From NCBI RefSeq assembly GCF_003574465.1, contig NZ_QOWC01000008.1:1-64000 (forward strand): a stretch of 64,000 nucleotides of DNA, given 5' to 3'. The DNA is from Methylobacterium crusticola. GTDB taxonomy: Bacteria > Pseudomonadota > Alphaproteobacteria > Rhizobiales > Beijerinckiaceae. The first letter of the stretch is position 1. Each line of letters starts with the position of its first letter. This document shows, piece by piece, positions 1-8,027 of this stretch. The notes under the pieces are model-generated. The model was not told the DNA's origin. It did no database searches and saw only the letters and a list, made by a program, of their open reading frames with translations. The position numbers were made by a program, and so were the translations under genes.

Positions 1-147
1 CGCGGCGCGCAGCCCGCCCCCGAGGCGCGCGCCGATCCCGGGCCGCGGCGCGCCCTGCGCGGCCGGCGCCCGCTCGCGGGCGGGACCGAGATCGAGCCAG
101 TCCCGGTGCGGACCGGTGGGCTCGGGAGGCGTCGGCCGGTCCGTCAC
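1..147 (-). CDS. Unidentified protein, N-terminal part only
   Basis: A GTG at 145-147 opens a minus-strand frame that runs off the left edge of the window. The visible 49 residues begin VTDRPTPPEPTGPHRDWLDL and are proline-rich but include a plausible Trp/Leu/Asp stretch before becoming Gly/Ala/Arg-rich. It would start 6 bp after the stop of the His-rich gene upstream on the same strand, consistent with a two-gene operon. No clear ribosome binding site is seen, no family can be named from this fragment, and the frame could be chance in such GC-rich DNA. Confidence 0.35.
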   Translation of the reverse strand, partial: MTDRPTPPEPTGPHRDWLDLGPARERAPAAQGAPRPGIGARLGGGLRAA

Positions 148-153
148 GCCGGG

Positions 154-483
154 CTAGCGCCCCGCCTGGCGCGGCTCGATCCAGGGGCTCGAGGCCCGCA
201 CGGGCGCGGAGACGCGGCTGAAGCGAAGGGCGCGCGACCGGTGCGGGCGCATGTGGCGGCGGACGTGGCCCCGCCGGTGCCAGTGGCGCCGGTGATGCCA
301 GTGGCGGCGGTGCCAGTGCCGCCGGTGCCAGTGGCGGTGGCGGCGCCAGCGCACGGTCTCGACGGCCGAGGGCTGGTCGAGCGCGATGGTGACGGCGGCG
401 CGCGGCATCAGGGGCGAGGCGCCGGCGAGACCGCCGAGGCCGACGATGAGGAGCAGGGCCAGCAGCAGGGGGCGGATGCGCAT
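154..483 (-). CDS. Secreted His/Arg/Trp-rich repeat protein
   Basis: A 109-residue protein. The start is the ATG at 483, chosen because it places a clean signal peptide (MRIRPLLLALLLIVGLGG then an Ala-rich cleavage region) at the N terminus; a longer frame upstream adds only low-complexity sequence. Roughly residues 45-75 are tandem copies of a four-to-five residue unit such as RRHWH, encoded by an imperfect GC-rich repeat at about 270-350. The protein is therefore exported, strongly basic and potentially metal- or polyanion-binding through histidines. Similar short His/Trp/Arg-rich exported proteins in Methylobacterium are usually called hypothetical or sulfur-globule-like; no enzymatic domain is visible. 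Confidence 0.7.
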   Translation of the reverse strand: MRIRPLLLALLLIVGLGGLAGASPLMPRAAVTIALDQPSAVETVRWRRHRHWHRRHWHRRHWHHRRHWHRRGHVRRHMRPHRSRALRFSRVSAPVRASSPWIEPRQAGR

Positions 484-666
484 CGCGACTCCGGTTCCGG
501 GAGCGGGAATGCGCCGATAACGCCAAGCTCCACCGGTCCGTTCCACCGGCCGGGGCCGCGCCGGGCGCGGCCGTCCGGCCACGGCGCCCGGGACGGGCCC
601 GCGCCGCCCGGGCCCCGCCATTCGACAAGCCGGCCGCCGATCGCCTCAGCGAGGCGCCCCGGCCGT

Positions 667-740
667 TCCCCGATCGCTCCAGCTGGTAGAGGAGGCGAGT
701 GTTCGTCGCCTTGCCGCAGGTTCGAATCCTGCTCGGGGAG
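667..740 (+). tRNA. tRNA-Asn(GTT)-like gene, degenerate
   Basis: A full cloverleaf can be folded. The acceptor stem TCCCCGA (667-673) pairs with TCGGGGA (733-739); the anticodon stem is GGCGA/TCGCC (694-698, 706-710); the T stem GCAGG/CCTGC encloses TTCGAAT (721-727). The anticodon is GTT, Asn. Several conserved positions are wrong: the loop reads GTGTTCG, so position 32 is G and position 37 is C where a purine is nearly universal. Position 9 is C, an extra C sits in the D arm, and one D-stem pair is G-G. The encoded 3' end is CCG, not CCA. It is therefore a decayed or specialised tRNA-Asn copy; whether it is charged cannot be told from sequence. Confidence 0.62.
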
Positions 741-756
741 CCGGATCGTGCGGGAC

Positions 757-783
757 GCTCAGGCCGCTCAGGCCGCTCAGGCC
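757..783. repeat. Three 9-bp direct repeats carrying stacked stop codons
   Basis: The unit GCTCAGGCC occurs three times in a row. Read on the minus strand each copy contains TGA, so the GGDEF/EAL gene ends in three in-frame stops 9 bp apart, the first being used. Confidence 0.8.
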
Positions 784-3635
784 GCGCGCGGCGTGCGCCA
801 GCGCGCGATCAGCGCCAGGGCCTCGTCGGCGGGCATCGCCCGCCCGAACAGGAAGCCCTGCGCCTCCGAGAAGCCGTGGGCGCGCAGGAACTCGAGCTGC
901 TCGAGGGTCTCGACGCCCTCGGCGGTCGTGGTCATGCGCAGGCTGCCGCCGAGATCCCCGACGATGCGCACGATCGTGGCGCACTCGCTCCGGGTCAGGG
1001 AATCCTGCAGGAACGAGCGGTCGAGCTTGATCTTGTCGAACGGGAACGAGCGCAGGGAGCTGAGCGAGGAGTAGCCGGTCCCGAAATCGTCCATGGAGAA
1101 GCGGATGCCGAGCCCGCGCAGCTCGTGGAGCTTGTCGAAGACGCCGCTGTCGTCGGCGAGCACGACGGACTCGGTCACCTCGAGCTCCAGGCGCCGCCCG
1201 GGCAGGCCCGAATCGGCGAGGGCGCTCGCGACGACGCCGCAGAGGCCGTCGTGCCGGAACTGGTTCGGCGAGACGTTCACCGCCACCCGCACCCGGCTCG
1301 GCCACGCCACCGCGTCGGCGCAGGCCCGGCGCAGGACGTACTCGCCCAGGGTGTCGATGAGCCCGACCTCCTCGGCGAGCGGGATGAACTCGCCGGGCGA
1401 GATCGGGCCGCGCTCGGGATGGGTCCATCGCGAAAGGGCCTCGAAGGCGCAGACCTCGTCCGTGCGCAGGTCGATCAGCGGCTGGTAATGCACCGCGATC
1501 GCCTGCGTGCGCAGGGCCTCGCGCAGCTCGTGCTCGAGCCAGCGCCGGTGCTGGAAGCGGGCCTCCATGGCGGGGTCGAACACGCAGACGCGGCCCCGGC
1601 CCTGCGCCTTCGCGTCGTAGAGCGCGAGGTCGGCCTTCGACAGGAGGTCGTCCGCGGTCTGGCCGACGCTCGAGGCCGCGGCGACGCCGATGCTCGCGGC
1701 CGACGTCACGACCTTGCCGCCGATGAGGTAGGGCTGGACGAGGCGGGCCAGGATGCCGTCCGCCACCCCGCGCGCCCTCTCCTCGCCGAGGGGCAGGAAG
1801 ACCGCGAACTCGTCGCCGCCGAGGCGCGCCGCGACCGCGTCCTGCGCCAGGCCCTCGCGGAGCCGGGTCGCGACCTCGCGCAGGAGCGCGTCGCCGCAGG
1901 CGTGGCCGAGCGTGTCGTTGACGCGCTTGAAGTCGTCGAGGTCGAGGCACAGGACCGTGAGGACGGCGCTGTCCTCGGCGCGGCCCGCGAGGGCGGAGGC
2001 GAGCCGCTCGTTGAAGGAGGCGCGGTTGGAGAGCCCCGTCAGGGCATCGAACATCGCCATGTGGGCGATGCGGGCCTGCGCGCGGTGGCGCTCGGTGACG
2101 TCCTCGTGGGTCTCGACCCAGCCGCCGTTGACGATGGGGCGCGCCACGACCTCGACGCGGCGGCCGTCGGGCAGGACCCGGGTCTGGGCGGGGGGCGCCT
2201 GCACGATCCGGGCGTGATGGTCGGGCAGCCGCCATCCGGGCGGGATCTGGAGCGGCCCGCGCAGCGCCTCGACGTCGGCGCCGACCCGGAGCGAGGCCGC
2301 GGGCAGCCGGTAGATCTCGAGGACGCGCCCGTTCCAGATGGTGAGTCGGCCGTCCGGATCGAACATGCACAGGCCCTGGGACATGTTGTTGAGCGCCGCG
2401 TCGAAGCGCGCGTTCTGGTCGCGCAGCGCGCCCTCCTGGCCGAGCAGCTTCGTGTTCTGGACGATGACGTCCTCGCGCAGGAGGTCGCGCTCCTCGAGGG
2501 AGCGCTCGAGCAGGACCAGCGCGCGGGCGATGGCCCCGACCTCGTCGCGGCGCTCGGTGCCGATGACGGGGATGCGCCAGTTCCCCCCGGCGACCTCCCG
2601 CACGGCGTCGGTGATGCGCCGCAGCGGCCGCGTGATCTGCCGCGACACCGCCGTCGAGACGACGGAGAACAGCAGGATCGCCCCGAGGGCGGCCGCCGCC
2701 AGCGTCACGAGCAGCGCGCGGATGTGCCGCCCGCCGAGGCCCACGACCTGCGCGGCGAGCCGGTCGCGCTCGGCGAGCGGGGCGGCGGCGCAGATGCGCA
2801 CCTGCGCCGCGACGGGCACGCAGCGGCCGGCCGAGCCGGCATGCCCGAAGCTGAGCAGGGGCGAGCCCGGGCGCAGCAGCCCGTCGAGGGGACCCAGCGG
2901 ACGCCCGGCCGCGGAGAGCACCTGCTCGCCGCGCAGCACCACGACGTCGCGGTCGCTCAGCCGCGAGAACTCGACGAGGGCCGGCTCCTCCGCGCGCAGG
3001 TGCCGGTAGCCGACGATCAGCGCCGAGACGTCGGAGAACTCGTCGAGGACGGGCTGGGCGAAGACGTCGACGAGGCCGTCGAGACGCGGCGCGGCCAGCG
3101 CCCGCGCGAGGGCGTCGCTTCCGTCCGCGAGCAGGCTGAAGCCGGGGCTCGCGACGGTGCTGCGGCTCGCCGTGAGGGCGCGGAGCTCGGGTGCGAACGC
3201 GACCTCGCGCAGGGCCGCCTGGACCTTGAGCAGGTCGGCGTCGAGGCGTCCGGCGCCGAGGGGGCGCAGCTGCGTGTCGACCACGACGGCGCCGTCGATG
3301 TCGGCGAGCGCCAGGGCCGGCTGGAGCACCTCGGCGATGAGGACGGTGTTCCCGGACTGGACGGCCTGCGCGACGTCGGCGCGGTGCGCGATCGTCCCGA
3401 AGCGCCGGTTCACGTCCTCCCGCATCACCTGGAGGCGGGCGTGGGCGAGGCTGACGTCGCTCAGGAGCCGCTCGGCGAGCTGCGCCTCCGACCAGCGCGA
3501 CACCTCGACGGCCTGGTCGTGCAGGTCCGTGTCCGCCCTCACCGCCACGAGCGCGACGAGGCACGTCAGCGTGAACGCGGCGGTGGCCAGCGTCGCGGCG
3601 ACGAGCCTGGTGCTCAGGGAGGCGAAGGACAGCAC
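777..3635 (-). CDS. Membrane sensor GGDEF/EAL c-di-GMP enzyme
   Basis: A 952-residue inner-membrane protein expected to make and/or hydrolyse cyclic di-GMP. Order: TM helix at about 8-30; a periplasmic sensor region to about 305; a second TM helix (305-330); HAMP; a short coiled coil; a PAS-like domain (about 410-510); GGDEF (about 525-680) with an intact LGGDEFAV; EAL (about 695-945). The EAL part keeps FEALSRW, NVSPNQF, LELEVTES, DDFGTGYSSL and TAEGVET, so both halves look catalytically competent. It starts 6 bp after the stop of the PstS-like gene, so the two are almost certainly co-transcribed. The periplasmic loop may take its signal from that binding protein, which is inference. Confidence 0.92.
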   Translation of the reverse strand: MLSFASLSTRLVAATLATAAFTLTCLVALVAVRADTDLHDQAVEVSRWSEAQLAERLLSDVSLAHARLQVMREDVNRRFGTIAHRADVAQAVQSGNTVLIAEVLQPALALADIDGAVVVDTQLRPLGAGRLDADLLKVQAALREVAFAPELRALTASRSTVASPGFSLLADGSDALARALAAPRLDGLVDVFAQPVLDEFSDVSALIVGYRHLRAEEPALVEFSRLSDRDVVVLRGEQVLSAAGRPLGPLDGLLRPGSPLLSFGHAGSAGRCVPVAAQVRICAAAPLAERDRLAAQVVGLGGRHIRALLVTLAAAALGAILLFSVVSTAVSRQITRPLRRITDAVREVAGGNWRIPVIGTERRDEVGAIARALVLLERSLEERDLLREDVIVQNTKLLGQEGALRDQNARFDAALNNMSQGLCMFDPDGRLTIWNGRVLEIYRLPAASLRVGADVEALRGPLQIPPGWRLPDHHARIVQAPPAQTRVLPDGRRVEVVARPIVNGGWVETHEDVTERHRAQARIAHMAMFDALTGLSNRASFNERLASALAGRAEDSAVLTVLCLDLDDFKRVNDTLGHACGDALLREVATRLREGLAQDAVAARLGGDEFAVFLPLGEERARGVADGILARLVQPYLIGGKVVTSAASIGVAAASSVGQTADDLLSKADLALYDAKAQGRGRVCVFDPAMEARFQHRRWLEHELREALRTQAIAVHYQPLIDLRTDEVCAFEALSRWTHPERGPISPGEFIPLAEEVGLIDTLGEYVLRRACADAVAWPSRVRVAVNVSPNQFRHDGLCGVVASALADSGLPGRRLELEVTESVVLADDSGVFDKLHELRGLGIRFSMDDFGTGYSSLSSLRSFPFDKIKLDRSFLQDSLTRSECATIVRIVGDLGGSLRMTTTAEGVETLEQLEFLRAHGFSEAQGFLFGRAMPADEALALIARWRTPRAA

Positions 3636-3641
3636 GGCCGG

Positions 3642-4436
3642 TCAGTCCCCCAGGGGCACGCCACCCCTGCCGGCCAGGGTCTGCTGCGCCCGGGGGGAGG
3701 TCACGAAGGCCGCGAAGGCGCGGGCGTTCGCGTCGACCGTGGACGCCTTGTAGACGAGCGCAAGGGTGATGGCGCTCGGGTAGTCCGGGTCGAAGGGCCG
3801 GCGGCCGTCGACCGCCAGCACGGTCGCGCCCTGGTCCAGCGCCACCGAGTAGGGCCCGAAGCCGATGGAGCCCGGCACGCGCTTGACCGTCTCCACGGCG
3901 TCCTGCGTCGTCGTGGCGAGCTTGGAATAGGGCGTCAGCGCCAGGTCGCGCCAGCCCGGCATGCTGGCGCGCAGCACGCTCAGCGTGCTGTCCGTCTCCT
4001 CGCGGCGCACCACCTTGATGCGCAGGTCGTCGCCGCCGACCTCCTTCCAGTTGGTGACCGCGCCGCCGAAGATCCCGGCGATCTGGGCGGCCGTCAGGCC
4101 CTGCACGCTCACCGTGCCGTGGACGAAGAACGCCGACGGGATCTTGGCGACCGGCACCGCGACGAGGCCCTGGGCCTTCTCGGTCTCGCTCAGCGGGCGG
4201 GCGATGCGGCCGAGCACGCTGCGCTCGGCGCCAACGGCCGCCACCGCGCCGCCCGAGCCGATGCTCGCCGGGATCGAGGTCGCGATGTCGGGATGGTCCG
4301 CGTTGAAGACCGCGCTCAGGGCCTGGAGCAGCTCGATGCCGTCGCCGGTCCCGACGATCGCCAGCTCGGCCCCGCGCGCCGTCCCGGGCAGGATCAGGGC
4401 CCCGAGCAGCAGGGCAGTAAGGGGCAGTTTCGTCAT
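3642..4436 (-). CDS. PstS-like periplasmic substrate-binding protein
   Basis: A 264-residue exported protein of the phosphate/oxyanion-binding (PBP type II) superfamily. The ATG at 4436 gives a signal peptide (MTKLPLTALLLGALILPG, cleavage near TARGA). Family hallmarks are the phosphate-loop-like stretch SIPASIGSGGAVAAVG, the segment GIFGGAVTNWKEVGGDD, and RREETDSTLSVL, which matches the R-x-S/D-G-T region of PstS. No pstC, pstA or pstB is nearby; instead a membrane GGDEF/EAL enzyme follows after 6 bp. This suggests a sensory binding protein reporting phosphate or a related anion to c-di-GMP signalling rather than a transporter component. The ligand is unknown. Confidence 0.85.
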   Translation of the reverse strand: MTKLPLTALLLGALILPGTARGAELAIVGTGDGIELLQALSAVFNADHPDIATSIPASIGSGGAVAAVGAERSVLGRIARPLSETEKAQGLVAVPVAKIPSAFFVHGTVSVQGLTAAQIAGIFGGAVTNWKEVGGDDLRIKVVRREETDSTLSVLRASMPGWRDLALTPYSKLATTTQDAVETVKRVPGSIGFGPYSVALDQGATVLAVDGRRPFDPDYPSAITLALVYKASTVDANARAFAAFVTSPRAQQTLAGRGGVPLGD

Positions 4437-4531
4437 CGCCTGTCCAAAGAGCGCAATGGTTCTCGGCCGGCGATCATGGACAGCATATGTTAAGGAATAC
4501 CGCTCCCGGCAGCGCAACTTGCGCAGGCTGT

Positions 4532-5566
4532 TCAGCCTCCTGCTTCCCGGGTGAGGCCGTCCTTGCGTCCCGAGCCCGGCATCAGGCCGAGGAGGCGGCC
4601 GAGAAGGCTGTCGCGCTGGCGCGCCGGCGTGGCGGCGGCGTGGAACGGGTCGGCGTGACAGGTCGCCCCGCGGGTGGCGCAGAGGAGCTCGACGGCGGCG
4701 ACCATGCCGGGGGCGCCCGCCGCCACCACCGTGTCGGTCGGGTTCAGGAGCGGAACGTGGAGGGTCGGACGCCCGGCCCGCGTCTCCGGCCCGTCGGCCG
4801 CGAGCCCGCTGCAGGTGAGCGTGACGCGGGCGCCCCGCCGGCTCAGCCAGTCGCAGGCCTCCCGCATGTACAGGTCCTCGGCGACCCGGGCGCCGGCGAC
4901 GACGTGGAGCGGGCGCGCGGGCTCGCGCAGGCTCGCCGCCCGGGCGATCGCCCAGATCGGCGCCCAGCCGACGCCGCCCGCGACGAGGACGAGGCGGCCG
5001 GTCCCGGGGCGGTGGTAGGCCGACCCGAACGGGCCGCGGATCCGCACGGGATGGCCCGGCCGGATCCCGACGCCGAGCTGCGAGGAGACCTGCCCGTCGG
5101 GGTAGCGCCGGACGTGGAAGATCAGCTCGTTGAGCTCGCCCGACCCGTCGGCGCGCAGGCTCGGGCTGTAGTCCCGAGCGGGAAAGCCGCCGAACTGCAC
5201 CTTGACGTACTGGCCCGGCAGCCAGGCGGCCCGCCGCGCGAGGGCGACCGTGACCTCGACGATCGACTCCGAGAGCGGCGCGACGGCCTGGACGAGCCCG
5301 GCCGAGCGCGTCACGGGCGGCACCTCGTCGAACTCGATGACCGCGTCGCCCGTCACGGTCGCTCGGCAGGCCAGCACCGTGTCGTTGAGCGCCGTGCCCT
5401 GCGGGTCGACGTTGCCGTCGTAGAGCCGCACCCGGCAGGTGTTGCACTGGCCGGTGGCGCAGTCGTGCGGCAGGGCGACGCGGCCCGTCAGCGCCGCGTC
5501 CAGCAGGGTCTGGCCCGGAGTCGCCGCGATGCGGCGTCCGTTCACGACGAGGTTCGCCTTGGCCAC
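4532..5566 (-). CDS. 2Fe-2S ferredoxin / FAD-NAD(P) reductase
   Basis: A 344-residue electron-transfer flavoprotein. The N-terminal 90 residues form a plant-type [2Fe-2S] domain with ligands in HDCATGQCNTC and VLACRA (C-x4-C-x2-C...C). An FNR-type FAD domain follows with ARDYSPS, the R-x-Y-S flavin motif, then a pyridine-nucleotide domain with LVAGGVGWAPIWAI. This is the architecture of oxygenase reductases (phenol hydroxylase P5, MMO reductase C). No oxygenase subunits lie nearby; the upstream gene on the same strand is a haem-b membrane protein, a likely electron partner. The start is GTG 5566, preceded by GGAG. Confidence 0.88.
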   Translation of the reverse strand: MAKANLVVNGRRIAATPGQTLLDAALTGRVALPHDCATGQCNTCRVRLYDGNVDPQGTALNDTVLACRATVTGDAVIEFDEVPPVTRSAGLVQAVAPLSESIVEVTVALARRAAWLPGQYVKVQFGGFPARDYSPSLRADGSGELNELIFHVRRYPDGQVSSQLGVGIRPGHPVRIRGPFGSAYHRPGTGRLVLVAGGVGWAPIWAIARAASLREPARPLHVVAGARVAEDLYMREACDWLSRRGARVTLTCSGLAADGPETRAGRPTLHVPLLNPTDTVVAAGAPGMVAAVELLCATRGATCHADPFHAAATPARQRDSLLGRLLGLMPGSGRKDGLTREAGG

Positions 5567-5706
5567 CGTCTCACTCCGTCGAGAACGCGCCCCGGGGCCG
5601 CCCGGGGCGCTCGAGCGCCGGGGCGGCCGCGCCGCACCGGCCGGTCCGCGGCAGGAGCTGCCCCGCCCCCCTGCCCCCGGCGGCGCGCCCCGCCGGCGCG
5701 GATGGC

Positions 5707-7488
5707 TCAGTCGACCGACACCACCACCGGGCGCATGTGCCGGGTGTGGCGGGTCTGCGTGTGGTCGAAGGCAGACACCCAGAGGTAGTAGCGGCTGCCG
5801 GGCGCGAAATCCTTGTCGTACTTGCTGCCGGCCGCGAGCTTGCGCCTGGCGACGAGCGTCCAGTGGTCGCCGGACCAGTCGGCCGACGCCGTGATGCCGG
5901 CCCGCTCGCCGGTGTAGCTGCCGGTGATGAGCACGCCCGGCATGATCGTGCCGACCGGGATCGCGTCGTCCGCCTCCTTGCTGTACGGCACCGTGTCGGA
6001 GGCCTCGATCATCCACCATGTCGAGCCCGCGGCGACGCCCGCGTCGGGGTCCGGGTCGACGGGGCCGAGGCCCGCCAGGGTCGCGCGCCAGTCCTTCGGG
6101 AGGCGCAGGGGCGTGACCGCGCCCCGGTAGCCGCCCGGGCCCTCGAACGCGAAATTGTACCGGTACATGCTGCTGCCGGGATCGCCCCAGTAGCCCGCCT
6201 GGTAGCGCGCCTTGCCGGCCCGCTCGGCGGCGCTCGGCTCGGTGGGCGGCCCGATATGCATGTCCTCGACGACGCCGAGCAGGCCGCCGCGCGCGGCCTT
6301 CCACTGCCACATGTCGATGAAGCTGCCGTCGGTCGTGTAGTGGTAGCCGCGGCGGTTGAGCGGCAGGGGCGCGCCGGCGAGGGCGGTCGGCCCCATGTGG
6401 GTCGCCCCGCCGGCCCCGAACGCGTCGGAATCGGAGAAGACGACGGCGAGCTTGTCCTCGTAGTAGCGCGTCACGTCGGCCTTGGCCGCGTCCGCGTCCT
6501 GGACGTGCCAGCCGTCGGCCTGCTTGACCATCGGCACGCGGCGCAGGGAGCGCGAGGGATCCCACCACCGGAACGCGAAGTAGACGTCCTTGTCGTCGTG
6601 CAGCGCCCGGACCTCGACCGTCGTCTCGCCGCTGCCGCCGAAATTCGCGCCCTGCATGGTGCGGACTTGGACCGGGCGCGCCCGGTTCCAGGCGGGATCG
6701 GCCAGGAGGCGGGCGAGGTCGGGCGCCGTGTCGACCCGGCGCACGACGAGTTGCGAGCGGCCGGCCACGTCCGCGGCGGCGAGGCCCGCGATGACCGGCA
6801 GGCCGACCGCGCTCGCGACGAGGAGCGGGCGCCGCCTGGCCGCGGCCCCGGCGAGCCGCGCCGGGCGGAACAGCCGCAGGAGCTGGTCCCAGCCGCCGTA
6901 CAGGAAGTGCGTCACCACGTGGACCGCGATGTAGGCCAGCGTGACGAGGGCCAGGGCGGCGTGGATCGCCACGAACCAGCCGCCGTAGCCGAGATAGAGC
7001 GCGATGCCGGTGCCGGTCATCGCCAGCACGATGCCGTACATGAGCCAGTGGAGCGCGACGTTGACGCCCGACCAGCGCGCCTGGCGCGCCGCGCGGCTCG
7101 AACCCGGGATCGTCGCGGCGGCGATGCGCCGGGGGGCGTTGCGCTCGGCGAGCCCGCTGCGCGCCACGTAGACGACGTAGGCCGAGAGGGCGAAGAACAG
7201 GGTGAGTCCGGCGACGAAGTGCACCGTCCAGATCTCGCCCTGGGGCAGGACCGGCGCCAGGAACTTCGACACGACCGCGCTCGGCGCGTCGGCCGAGATG
7301 CGCAGGCCCGTCAGCAGGCTCGCCACCATGGCGACGGCCGTGAGCCAGTGGATCAGGATGGTGCCCGTGTCCGAGCGCCGCCGCGGCGTCCCCGCGCCGG
7401 CGGCGGCGCGCATCGCCGCCGCGTCCGCGGCCGGTTCGGCCCCGCCGGGAGGCGTACGGTAGAGGCTGACTTCACCACCCGCTGCCAT
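5707..7488 (-). CDS. Cytochrome b561-type / ethylbenzene-dehydrogenase-type haem fusion
   Basis: A 593-residue fusion. Residues about 38-220 form a di-haem cytochrome b561-like membrane domain with helix-borne histidines (ILIHWLTAVAMV, TVHFVAGLTLFFAL, VALHWLMYGIVLAM, VAIHAALALVTL, IAVHVVTHFL). After a further hydrophobic segment (about 228-248) the rest resembles the haem-binding gamma subunit of ethylbenzene/DMSO-type dehydrogenases (EB_dh), expected in the periplasm. No molybdopterin catalytic subunit is nearby, so the EB_dh part may act as a haem electron carrier or sensor. The ATG at 7488 is preferred over one 63 bp upstream. The reductase gene 140 bp downstream probably shares its transcript. 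Confidence 0.85.
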   Translation of the reverse strand: MAAGGEVSLYRTPPGGAEPAADAAAMRAAAGAGTPRRRSDTGTILIHWLTAVAMVASLLTGLRISADAPSAVVSKFLAPVLPQGEIWTVHFVAGLTLFFALSAYVVYVARSGLAERNAPRRIAAATIPGSSRAARQARWSGVNVALHWLMYGIVLAMTGTGIALYLGYGGWFVAIHAALALVTLAYIAVHVVTHFLYGGWDQLLRLFRPARLAGAAARRRPLLVASAVGLPVIAGLAAADVAGRSQLVVRRVDTAPDLARLLADPAWNRARPVQVRTMQGANFGGSGETTVEVRALHDDKDVYFAFRWWDPSRSLRRVPMVKQADGWHVQDADAAKADVTRYYEDKLAVVFSDSDAFGAGGATHMGPTALAGAPLPLNRRGYHYTTDGSFIDMWQWKAARGGLLGVVEDMHIGPPTEPSAAERAGKARYQAGYWGDPGSSMYRYNFAFEGPGGYRGAVTPLRLPKDWRATLAGLGPVDPDPDAGVAAGSTWWMIEASDTVPYSKEADDAIPVGTIMPGVLITGSYTGERAGITASADWSGDHWTLVARRKLAAGSKYDKDFAPGSRYYLWVSAFDHTQTRHTRHMRPVVVSVD

Positions 7489-8027
7489 TGTGCGCTCTCG
7501 ATCGGAGTGACGATTCGAAGCGTAACAGAACAGACACCCGGACACACCCACCCGCCCGGATTTTCTGTTGAGTTCTCGTGTCGGATCCGTCCATCAATCT
7601 TGCGCATGCCGGCCGATTTTCATTCTGATATTTTTTAGATAACTTCGTCGTCGGATCAGATGCAGTTTTGCTGGTCTCACGACAAAGAACGATGACAATC
7701 TTCTTGTTCGAGAGACACGGCGTCGTTCCGCGCTCGTCTCGACTTTGGCCGATCCTGCCGCGGCGGTGACGCGCAGCTTACGTGGCGGATCGAGCATTCG
7801 CGCCGAGAAGCGCGCAGACGGTCGAGAAACTTACTCGAAAATCTGAAATATAAAATTAACCATGACTTATTATCGAAGTACAGATGCTATCCGACACTGA
7901 ATTGTTCGCGAGAGCACCAGATAAAACCGAATACTTCAGTCGCCGGGACGCGCCGGCCCGCGGCGACCGCCCGCCCGGACCCGCCCCGGGCCGCGCCGCG
8001 CCGCCGGGCGCCCCGCGGCGCCCCGCC
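7489..8027. other. Non-coding AT-richer island
   Basis: No convincing gene. About 7510-7720 and 7820-7935 are far richer in A and T than anything else in the window (for example the run around 7840-7880). Short frames here (minus 7594-7797, plus from 7884) show no domain or ribosome binding site. The right side should hold the promoter of the cytochrome b fusion gene; the rest may be a remnant of transferred DNA. Confidence 0.6.

Noticed and set aside
699-4493. Very long plus-strand open frame opposite the GGDEF/EAL and PstS-like genes
   Set aside because: GC-rich DNA keeps antisense frames open; the translation is low-complexity Arg/Ala/Gly/Asp-rich with no motifs, while the minus strand encodes intact domains.
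7594-7797. 67-residue minus-strand gene in the AT-richer island
   Set aside because: No ribosome binding site, no hydrophobic or domain pattern; basic composition looks like chance coding.
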